Positions 8,344 through 16,786 of a stretch of 64,000 nucleotides of DNA are shown here, piece after piece. The translations under genes were made by a program, and so were the position numbers. Source of the DNA: Gemmatimonadota bacterium (lineage in GTDB: Bacteria > Gemmatimonadota > Gemmatimonadetes > Longimicrobiales > Gaopeijiaceae); assembly GCA_022823145.1 (NCBI GenBank), contig JAJDXS010000083.1:1-64000 (forward strand), in the 5' to 3' direction. Each line of letters opens with the position of its first letter. Position 1 is the stretch's first letter. The notes under the pieces were generated by a model, which saw only the letters and a program-made list of their open reading frames with translations, was not told where the DNA came from and searched no databases.

Positions 8344-9083
8344 GATGACCTCTTCTTCCGGTACTGTTTGGTCGACCATGTAGATTTGTCCCCTGTACCG
8401 CTCCTGATTGGGATGTTCGACATCCAGTTGCCCGCCGTCCCCAGGAGCCGTCCCAGAGCGACCAGATCCATCCGCACCTGAAGCGGCACGGCGTCGTCCG
8501 ACATCAATTCGCCGCGGAATGCGCCGATGTGCACGTGGGGGTTGAAAGAGGAGCCGTTGTTCCCGATGCGGGCGACCGGGTCGCCTGCCCGCACGGTGTC
8601 ACCCTGGGATACCGTCACCTCGCGGACATGGACGTATGCGACCTGGATGCCCGTCGGTTCGCCGTCGACCAACTGCTGGAACAGGATGGCGCTCGAACGG
8701 CCCGAGCCCCGGACGCCGGGGACCGTGGTTTCGGGATTGAGCTGGAAACCGATGACGACTCCGTCGAAGGGGGCCAGCAGCGGCTCTCGCCAACTGTGCC
8801 AATCCTCGTTGCGGGTTCCGTCTCCCGTGTACAGCGATGTCAGGTTGCCGTTCGGGCCGCCGTCCCGCCGCACCACGACGCAGTCGGCGGCGAGCGCGTC
8901 GGGTACGTGGTCTTCCGCGCCGAGCGCGTGTTCGGAGCACTGGAACCGTGCCGCAACGGGCGGGTGGATGATCACCGCCTCGATGATGCCCGGAGCGGAC
9001 TGCGCCTCGGCTCGGGCGAGGAGCGGTGGTTGGCCGAGTAGGAGGAGCGTTGCAGTTGTGAGGATGGTGCGGAGTGTCTTCAC
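8340..9083 (-). CDS. exported M23/LytM-like metallopeptidase domain protein
   Basis: A 247-residue secreted protein. The GTG at 9083 is chosen because it opens a signal peptide (VKTLRTILTTATLLLLG). The central region resembles the LytM/M23 fold of peptidoglycan endopeptidases: LLAPFDGVVIGF, then GDTVRAGDPVARIGNNGSS, and the HxH motif in NPHVHIGAF. The usual first zinc motif HxxxD is replaced by DWHSWREPL, so catalytic zinc binding is uncertain and the protein may be a structural or regulatory homologue. Its stop overlaps the start of the antitoxin remnant. The divergent neighbour at 9223 is a lipoprotein. Confidence 0.75.
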   Translation of the reverse strand: MKTLRTILTTATLLLLGQPPLLARAEAQSAPGIIEAVIIHPPVAARFQCSEHALGAEDHVPDALAADCVVVRRDGGPNGNLTSLYTGDGTRNEDWHSWREPLLAPFDGVVIGFQLNPETTVPGVRGSGRSSAILFQQLVDGEPTGIQVAYVHVREVTVSQGDTVRAGDPVARIGNNGSSFNPHVHIGAFRGELMSDDAVPLQVRMDLVALGRLLGTAGNWMSNIPIRSGTGDKSTWSTKQYRKKRSS

Positions 9084-9222
9084 GATTCGCCTGCTTCGGC
9101 AGAGTGTGTATCGGTTCTTCACAAGGTACAATGTGGCGGACATCACAATCCCATATGTGTCCGCGCGGGCACCGTCACCCCTTGCTGTTGCCACAACATG
9201 TCCTGATTGCGCATAGTGAACG

Positions 9223-10419
9223 ATGACCCGCTCGCACTCTGCCAGCCTGTCAATCCTGGGACTGGCCCTCCTCTGCGGCTGCGGCGGCGAAGAGTCCATC
9301 ACCGTACAGCCGCCCGAGCCGCAGCCGAACCGTGCGCCGGCGGTGGCATCGGCGATCGAGGCCATGACCGTGGCAGCCGGCGAGGCGCTGGTGGTCGACG
9401 CGTCGGCGCACTTCAGCGACCCGGACGGGGACGCGCTGGAGTACGCGGCGGTCTCGTCCGCGCCGGCGGTGGCGACGGCAGCGGTTGCGGGCACGGCGGT
9501 GACGGTGACAGGGGTGTCGGGGGGTATGACGGAGGTAACGGTGACGGCGCGGGACCCCGGCGGCCTGACGGCGTCCCAATCGTTCACGCTAACGGTGACA
9601 CCGATCGGCGAGTGGGGACCGGCGAACACGTTCGGGTTCTACAGGTTTCCGGCTTCGCTCTATCCGATGTCGCGCATCGAGTGGACGATGCTTCCGATAC
9701 AGGCGCCGGCGGAGAGCCTGCACGAGAAGGGGCTGCTGCACTATTGGGCGATGCAGTTTCTTCATGACGACCAGGGCAGGCTGGCGGGCTATGCCGGTCT
9801 CCAGTCGCAAGGTCTGTTCAAAAACGAGCCGCTCAACCGTCGCGTCATCAACTTCGCGATATGGGACTCGGATGCCTCGAACACCGATGCGATGGTCGAT
9901 ACCGAGAACGACGAGTGCCGATGCCATCAGATCATGCTTCCGTTTGAGTGGGAGGAGGGGACGCCGTATCGGTTCGTCGCGGATACCGGTCCCTCCGGCG
10001 AGACGGCCGAGTATCGGTGGTGGGGTCTGTGGGTGACGAACATGGTGACCGACTCCACCACGTTCGTTGGCGAGACGCGATCGTGGCGACGACGAATCGA
10101 GGATCCTCCCGTCTCATGGGGTGAGGACCTGCACTGGTGGCGCACGGTAGGGGGGATTGAGACCTATGAGTGCGAGGACTTCGAGTCCTCGTCGCTGGCG
10201 GTCCTGGACGTGCTGGCCGATAGCGTCCCGCCTGCCTCGGTGGATGCCGTTACCAGTGGCGGTACAGAGGTGACGGGTCCGAATGGACACCGGACCACGC
10301 TCTGCGATACGGCGGTGGTCTACTCACTCGGAACCGATGTCCAGCACAACCTCGGCTACTGGGCGACCCCGCCGGAGAACGTGCTCGGGAAAAGGTCGGC
10401 TCCGGCCGTCCGGCGGTAG
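9223..10419 (+). CDS. lipoprotein with Ig-like domain and DUF3472-like region
   Basis: A 398-residue lipoprotein. The signal peptide ends in the lipobox LLCGC (about 16-20). A cadherin/Ig-like domain follows at about 38-125 (NRAPAVASAIEAMTVAAGEA, DPDGDALEY). The remaining two thirds begin near NTFGFYRFPA and contain HYWAMQFLHDDQGRLAGYAG and NFAIWDSD, which resemble DUF3472, a beta-sandwich domain of surface proteins. Several cysteines (DECRCHQ, YECEDF) may form disulfides. The last 64 bp overlap the convergent amine oxidase gene. Probably surface-exposed and carbohydrate- or protein-binding; the exact ligand cannot be told. Confidence 0.7.
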   Translation: MTRSHSASLSILGLALLCGCGGEESITVQPPEPQPNRAPAVASAIEAMTVAAGEALVVDASAHFSDPDGDALEYAAVSSAPAVATAAVAGTAVTVTGVSGGMTEVTVTARDPGGLTASQSFTLTVTPIGEWGPANTFGFYRFPASLYPMSRIEWTMLPIQAPAESLHEKGLLHYWAMQFLHDDQGRLAGYAGLQSQGLFKNEPLNRRVINFAIWDSDASNTDAMVDTENDECRCHQIMLPFEWEEGTPYRFVADTGPSGETAEYRWWGLWVTNMVTDSTTFVGETRSWRRRIEDPPVSWGEDLHWWRTVGGIETYECEDFESSSLAVLDVLADSVPPASVDAVTSGGTEVTGPNGHRTTLCDTAVVYSLGTDVQHNLGYWATPPENVLGKRSAPAVRR

Positions 10420-11870
10420 CGGGTCGGCGGACGCCGCTGCGGCGCCACCCCGGCGATCTCGCGCGCCGCTCGAACGCCGGACAGCAACGCCCCATGGACG
10501 GTGGCCGGGTGGTCCGGATTCGTTGCCTCGCCCGCAAAGAACACCCTGTTGCCGATCGGCTGGCCCAGCGCCGCGTAGCGCTCGAACGAGGATCCAACCG
10601 GGACGTAGGAATAGGATCCATGCGTCCACGGGTCGGAGCCCCAGCGCGTGACCAGCACGTCCGTCGGCTGCGGCACGGCCCCGTACATGTCCGCGAGCGC
10701 CGCGGTGGCCTCGGCCACGATCTCCTGGTCGGCGAGGCTCTCGATCTCGGTGCCGTATGTACCGGCGTTGAACATCATGAGGATCGGCTGGCCGGTGTAC
10801 GGGTGAAGGCTGAGCGTCTCGGCCCACCGGCCCCTGTCTGCGCCCACGTACCCGATGACCTCGATCCCCGGCTCCCAGAATACGTCTTCGAACAGCAGGC
10901 AGGTCTTGTTGAGCACGCCCATCTTCAAGTCGGCGATCGCCCGGCGCTTGGCGGCCGGCAGCGGCGGCGAGAACGACACGAGCCCGTTCTTGAGGACGCC
11001 GAGGGGGAGGGTGACGACGACCCGGTCGGCTTCGCACCTTGCGCCCGATGCCGTCGTCGCGACGACGCGCGCTCCGCTGTGGTCGATCCCGGTCACGGCC
11101 TGCCGGAGCCTGACCTCGAGACCGTCGGACAGCGCCTCGACGATCTGACCGTATCCACCCGGGAAGAGGACATCGTGTCCGCCGTACGCGCTGCCCCCGT
11201 CGACACTTTCGAGCGAGAGATCGGCCAGGTCCGCGCCGTACTCGTGCTCCACGGTCGTGTTGAGCAGGTGCTCCAGGTACCGCCGCTGGCTGGTGCTGAG
11301 GGCGTGCGTTTCCAGGTACTCGTCCAGGATGGATCGGAGGCTCGCGCCGGGCCGTCTTTCCGCAAGTGTCCAGAACCCGTCCAGGTCGAGGGTGTCGGGC
11401 ATCGGCGCGCCGCGTTCGTGGAAGTGCAGGACCGCGGTGTCCCAGTCGGTCGGGCGCGTCTCGATGCCACTTCGGCGGGCGACATCGGCGATCGGGTTTC
11501 CGCGGACGCCGTGTATCCAGGAGGCCCCGAGGTCGACGGGAATCGTGCCGCCGACGTTCTCCGTCCAGATGCGCCCACCGATCCGGTCACGGGCCTCCAG
11601 AATGACAACGTCTTCGAAACCGCTGGCGCGAAGCTCGGACGCTGCGGCAAGACCCGCGATTCCGGCGCCGATCACCAGGACGCTTTCGTCCGTCCGCGTG
11701 GGTGGGGGCGCGGCGCGTCCGCGGGGTGACCGGTCGACTGCGTCGCCGCACCCCGGCAGCGCCGAGATGGCGGGGCCAAGTCCCGCCGCAGCGAGTCCCG
11801 CCTTGATGAAGGTGCGGCGGCTCGATGCCGGGAGCGGGGTGGGGTGGTGGGTCGCCGGCTGTCTGCTCAT
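10356..11870 (-). CDS. Tat-exported flavin-containing amine oxidase
   Basis: A 504-residue flavin amine oxidase, oxidising amines to imines with FAD. A twin-arginine signal SSRRTFIKAGLAAAG (16-30) is followed by LPGC (38-41), so it may be a Tat lipoprotein. The FAD dinucleotide motif VLVIGAGIAGLAAASEL is at 64-80. Further family signatures are EARDRIGGRIW, DLGASWIHG, VTLPLGVLK and the C-terminal FAD contact FFAGEATNPDHPATVHGALL. The length fits bacterial monoamine or polyamine oxidases. Substrate cannot be read from sequence; the ABC importer at 57-61 kb is of the polyamine type, which makes polyamines one candidate. Confidence 0.9.
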   Translation of the reverse strand: MSRQPATHHPTPLPASSRRTFIKAGLAAAGLGPAISALPGCGDAVDRSPRGRAAPPPTRTDESVLVIGAGIAGLAAASELRASGFEDVVILEARDRIGGRIWTENVGGTIPVDLGASWIHGVRGNPIADVARRSGIETRPTDWDTAVLHFHERGAPMPDTLDLDGFWTLAERRPGASLRSILDEYLETHALSTSQRRYLEHLLNTTVEHEYGADLADLSLESVDGGSAYGGHDVLFPGGYGQIVEALSDGLEVRLRQAVTGIDHSGARVVATTASGARCEADRVVVTLPLGVLKNGLVSFSPPLPAAKRRAIADLKMGVLNKTCLLFEDVFWEPGIEVIGYVGADRGRWAETLSLHPYTGQPILMMFNAGTYGTEIESLADQEIVAEATAALADMYGAVPQPTDVLVTRWGSDPWTHGSYSYVPVGSSFERYAALGQPIGNRVFFAGEATNPDHPATVHGALLSGVRAAREIAGVAPQRRPPTRYRRTAGADLFPSTFSGGVAQ

Positions 11871-12079
11871 CCGTTCTCTGTGCTGTCTTCGTGGCTGGCG
11901 GCCACCGCGCCCTGAGCGGCTGCGCTGCGGGCGAGGAGTTCATCGACCGGGGTGCGGAGGGACTGGACGCGGCCAATCTAACGCGTGCACCGCAGGCGGT
12001 GGTGAATGGAGGAAGCGTTCAGGTAGCCTGCCAGGACCGGCCGGTACGGTCGGCGTCCGGTTCTCGCGGCCTGGAGGTA

Positions 12080-12547
12080 TCACCGCCTCCTCAGAATGAG
12101 CGCCAGTGTGTCCGTCTGGCCGACCGGATTGTTGAGGATGAAAGCGCCGCCGATGGCGTGGTAGGTGTCGAAGCGGCCCTCGAAGCGGGCTTCAACGGGG
12201 TCCTGGCCGGCAACTACGAACAGCCTGAAGTCCATGTCGACGAAAGGGTGGTAGAAGGTGCCGGTGATGTAGCCGTGGATGACAAGCGGAAGTTCGTCGG
12301 GCTCCGCGACCCGAAGCCGCGTGTCGCCAATGAGCACGTGCGGAGCGGGCTCGTCGATATCGACCGCCAATTCGAGTTCGGTGTCGCCTTCGGTGCGCAC
12401 CGCCGACCACTCGCCCCGGATGTCGGGCGGTGGTGGGGGATCGCCCTCGTCCCACTCGAAGTACCAGCATCCCACGAGCGACAGCGCCATCACCGTGATA
12501 GCAGCGAGGATGTTCGGGGAGCGGAACTCGATCGGCCCCTCGGTCAT
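12080..12547 (-). CDS. hypothetical lipoprotein
   Basis: A 155-residue protein with signal peptide and lipobox LSLVGC. The start at 12547 (MTEGPIEFRSPN) or 12568 (MQEAPTPMTEG) are both possible; the longer frame upstream lacks a credible start. The mature part begins with an acidic Pro-rich linker (WDEGDPPPPPD) and then beta-rich sequence ending ALILRRR. It resembles no family I know. It lies downstream of the small helper gene at 12781-12942 and upstream of the amine oxidase on the same strand. The spaces at 11871-12079 and 12569-12780 hold no clear gene, apart from a short hydrophobic reading near 12640-12790. Confidence 0.6.
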   Translation of the reverse strand: MTEGPIEFRSPNILAAITVMALSLVGCWYFEWDEGDPPPPPDIRGEWSAVRTEGDTELELAVDIDEPAPHVLIGDTRLRVAEPDELPLVIHGYITGTFYHPFVDMDFRLFVVAGQDPVEARFEGRFDTYHAIGGAFILNNPVGQTDTLALILRRR

Positions 12548-12780
12548 CGGCGTCGGCGCCTCCTGCATGTCGGTACCCTCGCTTTGCCGAGTGCACGGGT
12601 TCCTGCGGCATCGGCGCCTGCAGCCTTGACGGACCATTCAGCGCGCGTAAAGGCGCCCACGCGGCACGGATGTCCTCGCCAGCAGTCTCGCCCGCCGTGA
12701 GGTCCCCGCGGGATCGGACGTTCGGCGATGACGCAGGCTCCATAGAGCGGTAAGCGCCAGCCCCAGGCCGAGTCCGGCGA

Positions 12781-12942
12781 TCACCGGTCCGATCCTGCCC
12801 CGCTCGCCGGGGGCCTGGTGTAGTGCTGTGCCGTAACGGCGAGTTCTTCGAAGACCTCGCCCATGGTCGCCGGTTCGGCCAGCCGTACATACTCGTCGCC
12901 GCCGCCATGCTGCGAAGGCTGGATCCTGATTGTCACGATCAT
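12781..12942 (-). CDS. small protein, possibly frameshifted single-pass membrane protein
   Basis: The ATG at 12942 is preceded by an excellent Shine-Dalgarno (GGAGGGAGG, seven bases away) and encodes 53 residues starting MIVTIRIQPSQHGGGDEYVR. The frame ends at 12781 after a run of five C residues. In the neighbouring frame a strongly hydrophobic stretch follows at once (GPVIAGLGLGLALTALW), then an arginine-rich tail. If the C run is one base short, the product would be a roughly 97-residue protein with a C-terminal membrane anchor. I do not recognise a family. Confidence 0.45.
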   Translation of the reverse strand: MIVTIRIQPSQHGGGDEYVRLAEPATMGEVFEELAVTAQHYTRPPASGAGSDR

Positions 12943-13108
12943 CTCGAGCCTCCCTCCTGGTCGCCCGTTACCGGCGCATCCGGTTCGGCACACCCTGGTA
13001 TCGGCAACGCAATGTCAGGCTCGATAGCGGGAAAACCCTGCGATTCATGAGGGAAACCACCCCCACGGCATGGGGGGGATTACCCTTGCTTGCGACAGGC
13101 GGAGTGCC

Positions 13109-14285
13109 CTATTGCTCGCCTTCGGCCTGCAATAGTCCGGCGTCGAGCGCGAATCGCACGATATCGCGCCTCGTGCGCAGCCCGAGCTTGGTCTTGGCGC
13201 GGCCGATGTAGCCCTCGACGGTCTTCGGGCTGAGAAACATCTCCTCGGCGGCCTCCGAGGTCGAAAAGCCCCTCGCGTACAATTCAATGGCGGTACGTTC
13301 ACGAGAAGACAGCACCTCGGTCCCCGGCCTGCGGCTCGAGGTGCCTTCTGCTTTCCGCCGCGCGAGCAGGGCTGTCGCGCGGCGCGGCAGATAGGAATGA
13401 CCGCGCACGATCGCTTCGATGGCTCCCATGAGATCGGTGTCGGCGACGGACTTGTTCAGAAAGCCCGCGGCCCCCGCGTCGAGGGCGGGGATGAGGAACT
13501 CGTCCTCGTCGTGGATCGTCAGCACCAGGACCCTCGTTTCGAGTCCCAGTCCGGTGATGTGGCGGGTCGACCTGAGCGTCACGGCGGCCTCGCCAACCTT
13601 TGCGTGCGTCGCGGCGTTGGTCACGGCCTCCTGCACGATCCGGTACAGGGCCAAAACGGTCACCGGATCCAGTTCGTCGGCCACCCACTCGAGGCTGAGG
13701 CTGGCGTGGATCGTGACTCCGTGCACTCGGCGGGCGTCGCGAAACAGGGTGGCGAGCGCGGAAACAAGCCCCTGCTGTTCGAGTTTCGGGGACCTCAACC
13801 CCCGAATCATCCGCTTTACCCCCCGGATCGCGTTGAGGATCTCGTCAGCGATCACCGCCCACGCACGTTCTCTCTCCTCCCGGTCCGGTTCGTCCGCCAG
13901 GAGCTTCCCCCGGATCTTGAATGCCACGAGGAACTGGAGGAATTCGTCGTGCAATTCGCGGGAAAGGTGCCTTCGCTCATTCTCGGCCGCCATCACCTTC
14001 ATTCGGGACAGCCACCGCATCCGCTTCCAGGCCGAGATGTCGCGGATCGTACAGATCACGTGTTCCGCCCCCGGACGCCAGGTTGCCGGGGCTCAGACTG
14101 ATCTCCACCGGGAAGGTTGTGCCATCCTTGCGCAATGCCTGCAGCTCCAGGCCCTGCCCCATCGGACGCGGACGCGGCGCCTCGGCGTAGTGATGGCGGT
14201 GCCGCTCGTGCCGGGTGCGGCTGTCGGTGGGAACCAGCATCTCCATGCTTGGCGGGACAATGTCAAACGGGGTCGGAGCGGTCAT
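13109..14285 (-). pseudogene. PAS-histidine kinase remnant fused to the C-terminal half of a LuxR-type response regulator
   Basis: The reading begins in a truncated PAS domain (MEMLVPTDS, LQALRKDGTTFPVEISLSP). It shifts frame at a GGGGG run near 14080 and continues as EHVICTIRDISAWKRM. A HisKA_3 dimerisation helix with phospho-His follows (ERRHLSRELHDEFLQFLV), then only the N-box part of the ATPase (YRIVQEAVTNAATHA). The sequence then jumps into the second half of a receiver domain (TRVLVLTIHDEDEFLIPALD, then GAAGFLNK) lacking the phospho-Asp half. It ends with an intact LuxR helix-turn-helix (LSSRERTAIELYARGFSTSE). A deletion seems to have joined a kinase gene to its partner regulator gene, removing the rest of the kinase ATPase and the receiver's N-terminus. 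Normal phosphotransfer is unlikely. Confidence 0.75.
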
Positions 14286-14340
14286 GATCCCGAGTGGGGT
14301 CAATGTGTAACCGCATGTGGGCCGAGTTGCGCACTTCTAT

Positions 14341-14382
14341 GTTGACGCCGTCAACGTTACCGGTTAAGTTGACGTCGTCAAC
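14341..14382 (+). promoter_or_regulatory. promoter with two palindromic operators, upstream of the outer-membrane barrel gene
   Basis: Two 15-bp palindromes, GTTGACGCCGTCAAC (14341-14355) and GTTGACGTCGTCAAC (14368-14382), are 27 bp apart centre to centre. A -35 box TTGACG (14342-14347), a 17-bp spacer and a -10 box TAAGTT (14365-14370) overlap both. The same arrangement occurs at 16065-16106 beside the TetR gene. Predicted transcription start is near 14377, about 43 nt before the ATG. A repressor bound here would cover the polymerase site; the TetR protein encoded at 15421-16029 is the obvious candidate. Confidence 0.75.
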
Positions 14383-14419
14383 CTGACTCGGATCGACCCA
14401 TCGAGGGAGGAAAAGCCGG

Positions 14420-15424
14420 ATGACCGTCAACGAAGAGATTGCCACCCGACTCCGACGGGCCTGGAGAATCCCCACCGGTGTTCGTCTCGCGACGGCGGCC
14501 GTCCTGGTCGCGCCGGGTTGGTTTGCGGCCCCCCTGGCAGCGACCGCCCAGGGGCGAGACGGCTTTTACTTCCGGGGCGATTTCGGGGATTCGGACGCGC
14601 TGACCATGCGGGCGAGCATCAAGGGCTTGGATCTGCCGACGCGCTGTGACCGGCTATTGCATCCCGACCCCGCGATGGTCCCGCGCGATCCAGTGTGCGC
14701 CGGATTCGGATCCGGCGTGTTCGCGACGGTGCGGTTTGATCGCGGCGCAGAAACCATGACCAGCGCCACCGCGCTCGCAGTGGGGTACTCACGCGGTCGG
14801 ATCCGGCTCGAAGCTGAACTGAACAACACGGCGCTGGGCGGAACTTCGGCGCCGCTGTTGGACGCGGGCCCGCTTGCGGGGGAGACCGAACAGGAGTGGA
14901 GTGCGGTCGAGCCACCTTCAGCCAGGGTGTCCGGGCTCACCCTTTCGGACGTGTTCCTGAATGTACACCTCGACTTCGACAACTCGTCGCGCTTCACGCC
15001 GTTCGTCGGCGTCGGAGGTGGCCTTTCCACCGTGGTGCTCGCTTTCGAGGGACTGCGGGTCCGGCGAACGTTGGCCAACGGGTTCGCGCCTGCGGGGGGC
15101 GTGGACCCCGCGACGGACACCGTCATTCCCACATGGCAGATACGCGCGGCGGGCACGGCCGACTACATGTCACTCCTTTTGGCCGAATCGACACTCGGGG
15201 CGAATCTCATCGGAGGGGTGGCATGGGAGACGAACGAGCGGTTCAGCATCGCGCTTCGAGGACGCTATGCACGTTACCGCGATGTCCGCAAGCCTGGGCA
15301 CTGGGAATTGCTGCGAAGCCATGCACCGGTGCTGCAGGACGGGGGGAGGCCCGCAGCTTTCGACCTGATGCTCGGTGACATCGCATACTATGCGGTCACC
15401 GTCTCACTCGTGTACGGCTTCTAG
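14420..15424 (+). CDS. outer-membrane beta-barrel protein
   Basis: A 334-residue protein with a signal peptide after a short charged N-terminus (cleavage near ATAQG, about residues 39-43). It has amphipathic beta strands throughout, such as FATVRFD, RIRLEAEL, SDVFLNVHLDFD, FTPFVGVGGGLS and FSIALRGRYARY. The C-terminal residue is Phe in VTVSLVYGF, the classic Bam recognition ending. A good ribosome site (GGGAGGAAAAG) precedes the ATG. The start region resembles that of the gene at 16142 (both M-T/A-VN-E/D-EI). Convergent with the TetR gene, overlapping its stop by four bases. Likely controlled by that TetR through the operators upstream. Confidence 0.8.
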   Translation: MTVNEEIATRLRRAWRIPTGVRLATAAVLVAPGWFAAPLAATAQGRDGFYFRGDFGDSDALTMRASIKGLDLPTRCDRLLHPDPAMVPRDPVCAGFGSGVFATVRFDRGAETMTSATALAVGYSRGRIRLEAELNNTALGGTSAPLLDAGPLAGETEQEWSAVEPPSARVSGLTLSDVFLNVHLDFDNSSRFTPFVGVGGGLSTVVLAFEGLRVRRTLANGFAPAGGVDPATDTVIPTWQIRAAGTADYMSLLLAESTLGANLIGGVAWETNERFSIALRGRYARYRDVRKPGHWELLRSHAPVLQDGGRPAAFDLMLGDIAYYAVTVSLVYGF

Positions 15425-16029
15425 CGACCGGCGCGCATCCCGTCGAGGAGTGTCGAGGTGGTCTGCCGGATCAGTCCATCGACATCCACGTCAGTGAGGA
15501 TCTGTCCCTCGATCAGCAGCGACGCCAGACCGTGCACGGCACCCCATGCCACGTAGGCCTGCAGTTGGGGATCCTGTCGCTTGATCGTTCCACTCCGCTG
15601 GTATGACTGGACGACGCGCACGAGTTCGTCGAACAACCCGTTCGCGACCTCGCGAAGCTCGGGCAGGTCCTCGCGGCTGATCGCTTCCTTTCCGTACATC
15701 AGGCGATAGTGTCCCGGATTTTCGAGCGCGAAGCGCACGTACACCTCGCCGAACTGCCGGAGCCGCTCCATCCCTGCGCCCGGGGCGCCCGCGCCCACTG
15801 CCTCCAGGCGGTCTCGAAGGTGGCCGAAACCGGCGGTGGCGACCGCCACCATGAGCGCGGACTTGTCTGCAAAGTGGCGATACGGCGCCGACCGCGATAC
15901 GCCCAGGCGCCGCCCGATCGCGCGCATCGTGACGCTCGAGGTCCCTCCCTCGTCGATCATCGCAGCGGCTTCGGCGAGTAGTGCCGTCCGCAGGTCTCCG
16001 TGGTGATACGCGCTGCCGTCAAGGCTCAT
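15421..16029 (-). CDS. TetR/AcrR family transcriptional regulator
   Basis: A 202-residue TetR-family repressor. The helix-turn-helix is SVTMRAIGRRLGVSRSAPYR (about 33-52) followed by HFADKSALMVAVA. The ligand domain contains HYRLMYGKEA, typical of the subfamily with a WHG-type C-terminal domain. The ATG at 16029 after a GGGG tract is preferred over a TTG seven codons upstream. The gene is divergent from the operon at 16142, and the intervening DNA carries paired palindromes matching those before 14420. The likely function is repression of both flanking transcription units and itself, released by an unknown small ligand. Confidence 0.9.
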   Translation of the reverse strand: MSLDGSAYHHGDLRTALLAEAAAMIDEGGTSSVTMRAIGRRLGVSRSAPYRHFADKSALMVAVATAGFGHLRDRLEAVGAGAPGAGMERLRQFGEVYVRFALENPGHYRLMYGKEAISREDLPELREVANGLFDELVRVVQSYQRSGTIKRQDPQLQAYVAWGAVHGLASLLIEGQILTDVDVDGLIRQTTSTLLDGMRAGR

Positions 16030-16064
16030 GCCCCAAATTGATCGGTTCAAGGGAGGTCAGCAAT

Positions 16065-16106
16065 GTTGACGATGTCAACGTTCTCAGTTAAGTTGACGCC
16101 GCCAAC
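16065..16106 (+). promoter_or_regulatory. promoter with paired palindromic operators between the TetR gene and its divergent operon
   Basis: Two 15-bp sites, GTTGACGATGTCAAC (16065-16079) and GTTGACGCCGCCAAC (16092-16106), are spaced 27 bp exactly as at 14341-14382. The -35 TTGACG (16066-16071), 17-bp spacer and -10 TAAGTT (16089-16094) are also the same. The start point near 16101 leaves a leader of about 41 nt to the ATG at 16142. The site is 36 bp upstream of the TetR ATG, so it would also serve autoregulation. Confidence 0.75.
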
Positions 16107-16141
16107 AACACGTGGATCCACCACTCAACGGAGGAGAACAG

Positions 16142-16786
16142 ATGGCCGTCAACGACGAGATTTCCGGATTCCTGAAATCGGGCCTGGAACGAGGCCTGCC
16201 ACGAGACCATCTCGAGGAGGTGCTGCTCGAGGCCGGCTGGCCACAGGATCAGGTTCGACGCGCCCTGGGCGGCTTCGCCGATGTCGCGTTTCCGATCCCC
16301 GTCCCGCGCCCGGCACCGTATCTGTCCGCTCGCGAGGCCTTCGTCTACCTCGTTCTCTTCGGCACGCTGTATGGCAGCGCGATCAGCTTCGGGAGCCTCC
16401 TCTTCGCGTTCATCCACCAGGCGTTTCCCGATCCTTCGCTGGACCCGGCGGCCGCGATGGAGATGGCGCGCGAGGAGATGCGGTGGTCGATCTCCTTCCT
16501 GGTCGCGACGTTTCCCGTATTCGCCTTCGTCTTCTGGACGAATGACCGGGCTGTCCGAAACGACCCGGGTCGACGGCTCTCGCGAGTTCGGCAATCGCTG
16601 ACGTACCTGTCGCTCTTCGTGGGTGCGGCCACCCTCATCGGCGTGGTCACCAGCGTCGTCTACAACCTGCTCGGGGGCGAATTGACGGTCCGGTTCGCCC
16701 TGAAGGTTCTCACGGTCGCCACGATTACCGGCTCGTTGTTCGGATACTTCCTCCGCGACGTGCGCAGGGAGGAGGTGGCAGAATGA
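16142..16786 (+). CDS. DUF5671-type multi-pass membrane protein
   Basis: A 214-residue inner-membrane protein. A short N-terminal helical domain (EISGFLKSGLERGLPRDHLE, then QVRRALGGF) precedes four hydrophobic helices at roughly 65-90, 110-132, 150-172 and 180-200. This order of SHOCT-like helical domain then four helices matches DUF5671 proteins, whose function is unknown. ATG at 16142 follows the ribosome site GGAGGAGAACAG. It is first in an operon of at least three genes, overlapping the next by ATGA. The promoter carries the TetR-type operators. Confidence 0.8.
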   Translation: MAVNDEISGFLKSGLERGLPRDHLEEVLLEAGWPQDQVRRALGGFADVAFPIPVPRPAPYLSAREAFVYLVLFGTLYGSAISFGSLLFAFIHQAFPDPSLDPAAAMEMAREEMRWSISFLVATFPVFAFVFWTNDRAVRNDPGRRLSRVRQSLTYLSLFVGAATLIGVVTSVVYNLLGGELTVRFALKVLTVATITGSLFGYFLRDVRREEVAE

